From Opitutaceae bacterium (GTDB lineage Bacteria; Verrucomicrobiota; Verrucomicrobiia; Opitutales; Opitutaceae): 7,919 nt of DNA. The notes beneath the pieces were generated by a model, which saw only the letters and a program-made list of their open reading frames with translations, ran no database searches and had not been told where the DNA came from. The translations under genes were made by a program, and so were the position numbers. Below, piece after piece: positions 1-4,900 of this stretch (its first letter is position 1; each line of letters opens with the position of its first letter). The DNA lies in assembly GCA_005786775.1 (NCBI GenBank), contig SYDD01000172.1, positions 1 to 7,919 of the forward strand, read 5' to 3'.

Positions 1-366
1 CGTCTGGTCCGCCTTGAAGTCATTGTACCAGTAACCGCGGGCCAGCGCTCCGAAGTTGCCGTAACGGACCTCGAGGTCGTGGTTGCCCTTGAGCAGCTGG
101 GAAACCCACCCCTTGCCATAGTTGAGATTGCCGTCGTCGGAGTTGACCGAATTCTGCGCCCCCGGCGAACCTTGGAAGGTGCTGGTGAGGCCGTACAAAT
201 TCCGGTCCGGATTCTGCAGTCGGTAGAGACCGCCGAAGGACAGCGTGGAATCGAAGCTTACCTTGAGCTCCCCTTCCGAGAGCTGGAGGGCGGAGGCGGA
301 CGGCAGCGCGGCCGCGAGGCCGAGGATAAGGCCGGGAAGGATCCGGCGGGACGGGGGCAGGTTCAT
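1..366 (-). CDS. DUF1302-type outer-membrane protein, N-terminal part (truncated by window edge)
   Basis: Only the first 122 codons lie in the window; the gene continues past base 1. Reading leftward from the ATG at 364-366, the protein starts with a Sec signal peptide: a short basic region (RR at residues 7-8), a hydrophobic core and an Ala-Ser-Ala cleavage site near residue 26. The mature part opens with LQLSEGELKVSFDSTLSFGG, then NSDDGNLNY (75-83) and LKGNHDLEVRYGNFGAL (92-108). This order (beta-strand start, NSDDGNLN, then a stretch like HDLxxRYGNFGAxxRG) is what I know from the DUF1302 family, predicted outer-membrane beta-barrel proteins of unknown function often found beside DUF1329 genes. 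No partner is visible here; it could lie to the left. No Shine-Dalgarno motif precedes the start. The family call rests on recognised motifs, and the barrel itself is outside the window. Confidence 0.8.
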   Translation of the reverse strand, partial: MNLPPSRRILPGLILGLAAALPSASALQLSEGELKVSFDSTLSFGGLYRLQNPDRNLYGLTSTFQGSPGAQNSVNSDDGNLNYGKGWVSQLLKGNHDLEVRYGNFGALARGYWYNDFKADQT

Positions 367-564
367 AGTTGTTTCAGGATCGCGGCCGGCCCGGCACGGA
401 ATTTCGCCGGCGATCGCGGGGTGGTAAGCGTCGATGGAAAGCCCCGAAGTCCGCTTCCCGCAAGGGTGAAAGCGCCTTTGTCTGGCGTCTGGGCGATTGC
501 CCCCGCGGGTGGGCGTGGTGGGAAACCGCTTTACGACCGCCGCGGAAACGTGCCTCGCTGGGTT
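367..564. promoter_or_regulatory. Divergent intergenic region, no resolved promoter
   Basis: These 198 bases separate two genes that diverge, so promoters for both should lie here. I could not pick a convincing -35/-10 pair for either strand. There is no good Shine-Dalgarno sequence before either start; the nearest candidate is a weak GGAA just upstream of the alternative GTG at 550. An open frame on the plus strand runs through this region and into the upstream gene's antisense strand, but its translation there resembles no family and is not treated as coding. Confidence 0.4.
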
Positions 565-2109
565 ATGTCCCGCCCCGCCACGCCCCCGCTCTCCCGCCTC
601 GAATTCCTGCAGACCGGGGCCGCCGTCCTGCTGGCCGGCGCACCTGCGGCCGCCGCAGCCGCTTCGACCTCCCGCCGTGCCGGAAGCATCGCGGCGGAAA
701 ACGCGCGCGAGGGGTCCCGTGACTGGCAGCTGACCCGGGTGCGAGTCGACCAAGATGGGTTCCGCTCGCCCGCGGTCGAGGGCTATTGCTCACACCAGAG
801 CGTGCAGGCGGGCGACCGGATCGAGGTGATGATCTCGACGAATCCGCCTCGGCCGGTGCGGCTGGAACTGTTCCGGACGGGTTACTATGGCGGCCGCGGG
901 GCGCGCAAGGTGGCCGAGTTGGGACCGCTGGAGACCCGTACCCAGCCGACGCCGGCCCCTGGCGACAAGAACCTCCACGAGTGCCGGTGGGAGCCCTCCG
1001 TTACCGTTACCATCCCGGCGGACTGGGTCAGCGGGGTCTACCTTGGCCGGCTCACGACGATCCCGGCCGCGGCGGACGAGCCATACTGGCAGAGCCACAT
1101 CGTCTTTATCGTGCGGGACGACCGCCCCGCGGACATCCTCTTTCAGTGCTCGGACAACACGTGGCAGGCCTACAATCGTTGGCCGAACCGGTTTTCCGTC
1201 TACACGCACCCCAAGGGTAACCAGGGGCCTTGGGCCGACGTGAGCTTCGACCGCCCTTACGGCCGCGAGGCGCAGTGGAGCGGCGTCGTCAATGATCCAC
1301 GCACGGTGGGTTCCGGCGAGTGGCTTTGCTTCGAGTTCCCGCTGGCCTATTGGCTGGAGCAGCACGGCTATGACGTCACCTATTGCTCCAACAGCGATCT
1401 GCTGACTCCTGACCGGGCACTGCGCTGCCGCGCCTTCCTCAGTGTGGGGCACGATGAGTACTGGGACATCCGGCAATATCGGAGCGTGGAGCGGCTGCGC
1501 GACTCCGGCGTGAGCCTGCTATTCCTCTGTGGCAACTCGGTGTGCTGGGTCACGCCGTTCCGCCCCGCGCACGATGGGCGGCCGAACCGCATCATTTTTC
1601 GCGGCGGCCCGTTTGGGGGCGAACAGCCCTACGCCCGCGAGCGGCACGAACGCCACGGGCCTTTCCCCCACCGCGGTCCCGACGAAGGCCTGCTGATGGG
1701 GGCGCGCAATGTGGAGCCGATCAACGGCGGCGGCGACTGGACCTGCCGCCTGCCGGGGCACTGGCTGTTTGCCGGCACTGGGATGCAGGCGGGCGAGAGT
1801 ATTCCCGGCCTCATCGGTTGGGAGTACCACGGGCAGCCGGCGACCGAGATCCCCGGGCTCGAGGTGGTGGCGGCCGGCACCGCCTGGGTCAGTGGGGTGC
1901 GGCCTCAACAGTGGGCGGCTACCCTTTATCCCGGCCCGAAGGGCAACTTTGTGTTCAACGCCTCCACGATCTGGTGGGCACAGGCGATGTCGTCGCCGCC
2001 CGGACACGTTCTACCTTGGTCGCACTGGAGCCGTCCCCACGGCCCGGACGAGCGGGTCCAGCGAATGACGCGCAACCTGCTCGCGCGCGCTTTGGGTCGC
2101 GAGGTTTAG
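565..2109 (+). CDS. Exported N,N-dimethylformamidase large-subunit-like protein (DMFA2_C family)
   Basis: The 514-aa product resembles the C-terminal region of the large (beta) subunit of N,N-dimethylformamidase, which hydrolyses dimethylformamide to dimethylamine and formate at an iron centre held by two tyrosines and one carboxylate. Family-typical blocks are FRTGYYGGRGARKV (103-116), SHIVFIVRDD (177-186), TWQAYNRW (199-206), a stretch ending GYDVTYCSNSDL (268-279), SVGHDEYW (293-300), FLCGNSVCWVT (320-330) and GLIGWEYHG (415-423). Y299 and E420 are candidates for the iron site, but I cannot assign the ligands. Residues 1-34 form an Ala-rich signal with SRLEFLQ in the Tat-motif position, so the second arginine is Leu. 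ATG 565 was chosen because the signal begins there; GTG 550 is an alternative. No small-subunit gene is present. Standalone members of this family are mostly uncharacterised, so the substrate is unknown and may not be dimethylformamide. Confidence 0.8.
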   Translation: MSRPATPPLSRLEFLQTGAAVLLAGAPAAAAAASTSRRAGSIAAENAREGSRDWQLTRVRVDQDGFRSPAVEGYCSHQSVQAGDRIEVMISTNPPRPVRLELFRTGYYGGRGARKVAELGPLETRTQPTPAPGDKNLHECRWEPSVTVTIPADWVSGVYLGRLTTIPAAADEPYWQSHIVFIVRDDRPADILFQCSDNTWQAYNRWPNRFSVYTHPKGNQGPWADVSFDRPYGREAQWSGVVNDPRTVGSGEWLCFEFPLAYWLEQHGYDVTYCSNSDLLTPDRALRCRAFLSVGHDEYWDIRQYRSVERLRDSGVSLLFLCGNSVCWVTPFRPAHDGRPNRIIFRGGPFGGEQPYARERHERHGPFPHRGPDEGLLMGARNVEPINGGGDWTCRLPGHWLFAGTGMQAGESIPGLIGWEYHGQPATEIPGLEVVAAGTAWVSGVRPQQWAATLYPGPKGNFVFNASTIWWAQAMSSPPGHVLPWSHWSRPHGPDERVQRMTRNLLARALGREV

Positions 2110-2119
2110 GGCGCGGGGG

Positions 2120-3010
2120 TCAGACCGTGCAGAGACGCACCGCCGCGCGAAGCGAGGCCAGCGGGTCGCGGGTGGGCAGGAATTCTTGGCCGACGAAGCC
2201 CCGATAGCCCGTCGCTAGGATGGCGCGCATGATCGCCGGATAGTTCAGCTCTTGCGCGTCCTGCGGCTCGAACTCGTGACGACCGGGGTTACCTGCCGTG
2301 TGGTAATGGGCGATGCACGCGGCATTCGCTTGGATCGTGCGGATGACGTCGCCCTCCATGATCTGCATGTGGTAGATGTCGTAGAGCAACTTGAAGCGCT
2401 CGGAGCCGACTCGCCGGCACAGTTCCACGCCCCACGCCGTGCGGTCGCACATGTAGTCGGGGTGGTTCACCCTGGAGTTAAGCAACTCCATGACGAGGGT
2501 CACTCGATGCTTCTCGGCGGTAGCCACCAGGCGGCGCAGGCCGGCCGCGCAGTGCTCCAGCCCCTGCTGGTCGTCGAGGCCGTCGCGGTTGCCCGAGAAG
2601 CAAATCAGGTTCTCGAAGCCGGCCGCCGCGACCTCGGGGATCCGGCGTTCGTAAAGCGCGACGAGTGTATCATGGTGTTCCGGGCGGTTGAAGGCCTTGG
2701 TGATCCCGCCAACCGTGACCCCGGCGGGGGTCTTTCCGGTCGGATTGCTTACCATCGCGCAATGGAGCCCGTGACGGGTGAGGGTCGAAAAATCGGCCGG
2801 ATTGAGTAGTTCCACCGATTCGAGGCCGATCTCTCGAGCGGCAGCGCAGAAGGCGTCGAGGGTGATATCCTTGTAGCACCATTTGCAGGCGGAGTGGCGG
2901 ACGCGGCCTGGAGCGGCGGCGGACGTGGCGGCATTGGCCCGAAGGGCAGAGAGGCTGGCCGCGCCCGCGAGGGAGCGGAGGGCGTCGCGACGGGAGAGAC
3001 GGGGTTTCAT
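2120..3010 (-). CDS. Tat-exported TIM-barrel sugar isomerase, hydroxypyruvate isomerase-like
   Basis: The 296-aa product belongs to the xylose isomerase-like TIM-barrel superfamily and looks closest to hydroxypyruvate isomerase (Hyi), which interconverts hydroxypyruvate and tartronate semialdehyde. Matching blocks are VMELLNSRVN (173-182), KLLYDIYHMQIMEGD (207-221), AHYHTAGNPGRHE (234-246) and GFVGQEFLPT (271-280). From the family, E175, D211, H237 and E276 would be the metal and catalytic positions; Hyi usually has Gln where H237 is. Residues 1-30 carry a twin-arginine signal, LSRRDALRSLAG, with R7 and R8, so the protein is probably exported folded. E. coli Hyi is about 258 aa and cytoplasmic, so the extra length is the signal. 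The ATG at 3008-3010 was chosen because this signal starts there; the frame stays open upstream to 3100 without sense. The stop lies 10 nt from that of the convergent gene. The true substrate is uncertain. Confidence 0.82.
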   Translation of the reverse strand: MKPRLSRRDALRSLAGAASLSALRANAATSAAAPGRVRHSACKWCYKDITLDAFCAAAREIGLESVELLNPADFSTLTRHGLHCAMVSNPTGKTPAGVTVGGITKAFNRPEHHDTLVALYERRIPEVAAAGFENLICFSGNRDGLDDQQGLEHCAAGLRRLVATAEKHRVTLVMELLNSRVNHPDYMCDRTAWGVELCRRVGSERFKLLYDIYHMQIMEGDVIRTIQANAACIAHYHTAGNPGRHEFEPQDAQELNYPAIMRAILATGYRGFVGQEFLPTRDPLASLRAAVRLCTV

Positions 3011-3114
3011 CAGTGCTGGGAGCACGCTGCGGTGGCGGACGTGGCTTTGGCAAGGTTGGAGCCGGGTTTGCGGCTGCCACTTGCGCCGCGCTGTGCCCAT
3101 GCTACGGTCGCGCG
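3011..3114. promoter_or_regulatory. Divergent promoter region of TIM-barrel gene and SOD gene
   Basis: This 104-nt gap separates two divergent starts. For the SOD gene, TTGCGC (3081-3086) and TACGGT (3103-3108), separated by 16 nt, make a plausible but weak sigma-70-like pair. If real, transcription would begin at or very near the ATG at 3115, giving a leaderless mRNA, which fits the absence of a Shine-Dalgarno motif. On the minus strand TTGCCA occurs as a possible -35 but I see no matching -10. All of this is pattern matching by eye. Confidence 0.3.
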
Positions 3115-3837
3115 ATGGATTCCCTCGTTACCCTCTCCCGCCGTAAGCTGGTTAAGACGCTCGGGGCCGGCCTCGCGGTGCTCCCGGGCGCTACCCGGGT
3201 CGCCGCCGCGGCCACCGCCGGTACGCCCCAGCCATTCGCGTTGCCGGCCCTACCTTACACCTACGCTGCGCTGGAGCCCCATTTCGATGCCCGGACGATG
3301 GAGATCCACCACTCCAAGCACCACCAAACGTATATCACGAGCGCGAACGCGGCGCTGTCGTCCCATCCGACGTTGAGGACCAAGAGCGCCGAGGATCTGG
3401 TGAGGGATCTCGCGGCGGTGCCGGAGACCATCCGCACCGCGGTGCGCAATCATGTGGGCGGGCACCTCAATCATGCGCTATTCTGGGACGTGATCGCCCC
3501 GCGGGCCGGCGGAGCCCCGTCGGGCCCCTTGGCAGCGGCGCTGCAGGAGCGCTTCGGCTCATTGGACACCTTCCGCGCTCAGTTTACCGATGCCGCGATG
3601 AAGCGGTTCGGGAGCGGCTGGGCGTGGTTGACCATCAAAGGCGGTCGACTCGAGGTCTCGTCTACCGCCAACCAGGACTCACCGCTGATGGAAGGCGCAG
3701 TCCCGCTACTCGGGCTAGATATCTGGGAGCATGCCTACTACTTGCAGTACCAGAACCGCCGGGCGGACTTCGTCGCCGCGTTTTGGAACGTAGTGGCGTG
3801 GGATCGGGTCGCCGCGCGCTTCGCCGCCGCCCGGTAA
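3115..3837 (+). CDS. sodA: Tat-exported superoxide dismutase, Mn-type
   Basis: This 240-aa protein is an Fe/Mn-family superoxide dismutase, which converts superoxide to oxygen and hydrogen peroxide. Residues 1-35 form a twin-arginine signal, LSRRKLVKTLGAGLAVLPG, with R9 and R10; the mature enzyme starts near FALPALPYTYAALEPHFD (41-58). By alignment to E. coli SodA the metal ligands are H65, H120, D202 and H206, with H69 and Y73 in the gateway and second sphere. Metal-type markers favour manganese: Gly at 116 in GGHLNH, and Gln at 187 in TANQDSP, rather than the Fe-type Gln in the first position. All ligands are intact, and the mature length of about 205 aa is standard. ATG 3115 is chosen because the signal peptide begins there; the frame is open upstream. 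The gene ends 17 nt from the convergent Fur-like gene. The symbol sodA reflects family and metal type; cambialistic use of iron cannot be excluded. Confidence 0.93.
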   Translation: MDSLVTLSRRKLVKTLGAGLAVLPGATRVAAAATAGTPQPFALPALPYTYAALEPHFDARTMEIHHSKHHQTYITSANAALSSHPTLRTKSAEDLVRDLAAVPETIRTAVRNHVGGHLNHALFWDVIAPRAGGAPSGPLAAALQERFGSLDTFRAQFTDAAMKRFGSGWAWLTIKGGRLEVSSTANQDSPLMEGAVPLLGLDIWEHAYYLQYQNRRADFVAAFWNVVAWDRVAARFAAAR

Positions 3838-3854
3838 GCGGGCTAGCACCCTAC

Positions 3855-4352
3855 TCACGACCGGGGCGCGACCCCGGAAAACTCTAGCATGTAGGCAATC
3901 TCCAGATAGCCCTTGGCGCGCAGCTCTTCGCGCGCCGCGGCGACGGCTCTTTGTAGTTCGCGGGAAACCTCCGGAGAGAGGAGTTCGAGGTTCCCGGAGG
4001 CGCGGCAAACCACGTGGTAGGTCTCGGCTTGTCCGAACGCTACCTGGTACAGTGAGGTTCCCTGGTGAATCACCGCGCGGCGCACGAGGCCGGCCCGCTC
4101 GAAGGCTGCCATGCAGCGGTAGACGGTCACGAGATCGCAGGCACCCGCCGGCAGGCCGGCGTGGAGTTGCTCGATCGAGACCGGGCTGCGCTGCTGGCAG
4201 AGGGCCTCAAGGATCGTCATGCGCGGTTGAGTCACGCGTAACCCGGCCGACTTCAGTCGGGCCGTGGCAAGGATCAACCGCGGGTCGTTTTCCGGCAAGG
4301 ACGAGCCGTCGTCTGGCTGCGGGCTCTCGGTGGAGGGTAGGGAGGGAGGCAT
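3855..4352 (-). CDS. Fur-family transcriptional regulator with degenerate metal sites
   Basis: The 165-aa product has the Fur-family layout: a disordered, Pro/Ser/Asp-rich leader (1-24), a winged-helix DNA-binding domain with LKSAGLRVTQPRMTILEAL (33-51) and the TVYR signature in the recognition helix (76-79), then a short dimerisation domain from about 100. Aligned to E. coli Fur, the QHHHDHLICLDCG block becomes QAETYHVVCRASG (108-120): only H113 and C116 survive, and the second Cys of CxxC is Ser119. The C-terminal Cys pair and His-rich tail are also absent. A normal iron or zinc response is therefore doubtful, though the DNA-binding half looks intact. Targets are unknown; the adjacent SOD gene and the divergent operon are candidates. 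The ATG at 4350-4352 is the first in frame and has no Shine-Dalgarno sequence. Fur/Zur/PerR subclass cannot be decided. Confidence 0.85.
   Translation of the reverse strand: MPPSLPSTESPQPDDGSSLPENDPRLILATARLKSAGLRVTQPRMTILEALCQQRSPVSIEQLHAGLPAGACDLVTVYRCMAAFERAGLVRRAVIHQGTSLYQVAFGQAETYHVVCRASGNLELLSPEVSRELQRAVAAAREELRAKGYLEIAYMLEFSGVAPRS
3861..3877. other. Perfect GC hairpin just after sodA, inside 3' end of fur-like gene
   Basis: CCGGGG (3861-3866) and CCCCGG (3872-3877) form a six-pair stem around the loop CGCGA. It starts 23 nt after the SOD stop codon, and on the opposite strand it overlaps the last codons of the Fur-like gene. No T-run follows on either strand, so it is not a classical intrinsic terminator; it might stabilise the sod mRNA 3' end or assist factor-dependent termination. 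In DNA this GC-rich such a stem can also occur by chance. Confidence 0.35.
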
Positions 4353-4390
4353 GAGCGATCGCGACAGGCTAGACGGTTCAAAATGCCGGG

Positions 4391-4408
4391 AGTTTCACGC
4401 TTGAAATT
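4391..4408. promoter_or_regulatory. Imperfect inverted repeat in fur-like / Minf_1886 divergent region
   Basis: AGTTTCA (4391-4397), spacer CGCT, then TGAAATT (4402-4408) is an inverted repeat with six of seven arm positions complementary. It sits in the only AT-richer part of the 110-nt gap between the divergent Fur-like gene and the Minf_1886/M16 operon, about 39 nt upstream of the Fur-like start and 54 nt from the other. Its position suits an operator controlling both directions. It does not resemble the classic Fur box closely. TTGAAA at 4401-4406 could also be read as a -35 element, without a good -10. Confidence 0.3.
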
Positions 4409-4462
4409 CGCGCGGTGCGGGATTGCACCCTACCGCCGGGTGTGCCTATTCGGGCGGGAAGC

Positions 4463-4900
4463 ATGGAAACTCCCGACTTCAGCGAAGTAGTCGCGCTCAT
4501 CTGCAAGGAGGACGCGCGCTTCGACCGAAAGGCTTACGAATTCGTGCGGCTCGGGCTGGACCACACGGTCAAAGACCTTCAAAAACGAGACGCCTCGCGC
4601 GTGGGTCGTTCCCGACACGTTTCCGGACCGGAATTGCTCCACGGGCTCCGAGTCTACGCCCTCGATCAGTTCGGGCCCCTGACCAAGACCGTCCTCAACG
4701 CCTGGGGTATCCACCGCTGTGCCGACTTCGGGGAAATCGTATTCAACCTCATCGAATATAATATGTTCTCGAAGACCGATCAGGACCGCCGCGAGGACTT
4801 TGAGGAGGTCTTTGAGTTCGACGAAGCCTTCGTCAAACCCTTCCTGCCCGCCCGCCGCCCGCGCGGTGCCTCCGGTCCCCGGGCCCGGGGCGCAGCATGA
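4463..4900 (+). CDS. Minf_1886-family conserved hypothetical protein (TIGR04138-like)
   Basis: The 145-aa product matches my recollection of the Minf_1886 family, an uncharacterised group found mainly in Verrucomicrobia and Planctomycetes. Recognisable blocks are the helical start FSEVVALICKEDARFDRKAY (6-25), FVRLGLDHTVKDL (27-39), RHVSGPELLHGLRVYALDQF (51-70), GPLTKTVLNAWGI (71-83) and the most conserved part, DFGEIVFNLIEYNMFSKTDQ (88-107), followed by the acidic REDFEEVFEFDEAF (110-123). There is no signal peptide or membrane segment, so it is probably cytoplasmic. The basic Arg/Pro/Gly/Ala tail (130-145) is unlike the rest and may be a lineage-specific extension. ATG 4463 is preferred because GGGAAG lies just upstream and the conserved region starts there; ATG 4415 would add 16 unconvincing residues. 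The stop overlaps the next gene's start as ATGA, indicating translational coupling with the M16 peptidase. No biochemical function is known to me. Confidence 0.85.
   Translation: METPDFSEVVALICKEDARFDRKAYEFVRLGLDHTVKDLQKRDASRVGRSRHVSGPELLHGLRVYALDQFGPLTKTVLNAWGIHRCADFGEIVFNLIEYNMFSKTDQDRREDFEEVFEFDEAFVKPFLPARRPRGASGPRARGAA
4877..4890. repeat. 14-bp GC-only palindrome upstream of M16 peptidase start
   Basis: CCCCGGGCCCGGGG is a perfect palindrome made only of G and C, ending six bases before the ATG at 4897. It lies within the basic-tail codons of the Minf_1886-type gene and covers the only Shine-Dalgarno-like bases (GGGG) of the M16 gene. As RNA it can fold as a five-pair stem with a four-base loop, which would hide that site unless ribosomes translating the upstream gene open it. 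Confidence 0.5.

Noticed and set aside
392..407. Possible sigma-54 promoter (GGCACG followed by TTCGC)
   Set aside because: The downstream GC is shifted by one base relative to the TGGCACG-N4-TTGC consensus, and the site is about 160 nt from the gene it would serve.
79..564. Upstream extension of the dimethylformamidase-like frame from ATG 79, adding 162 residues
   Set aside because: The extension runs antisense through the signal peptide and barrel start of the DUF1302 gene, looks like no family, and precedes an obvious signal peptide starting at 565. It is open only because stops are rare in GC-rich DNA.
790..1476. A 228-codon antisense frame within the dimethylformamidase-like gene
   Set aside because: It lies opposite well-conserved coding sequence and resembles no family I know.
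2110..2119. Terminator between the convergent dimethylformamidase-like and TIM-barrel genes
   Set aside because: The gap is only ten bases and neither it nor its flanks shows a stem with a T-run.
2252..2809. A 185-codon plus-strand frame opposite the TIM-barrel gene
   Set aside because: The minus strand shows all the isomerase motifs; this frame is an antisense shadow.
4423..4761. Alternative frames overlapping the Minf_1886-type gene
   Set aside because: The Minf_1886 frame carries the family motifs and the ATGA junction; the others give Arg-rich translations without motifs.
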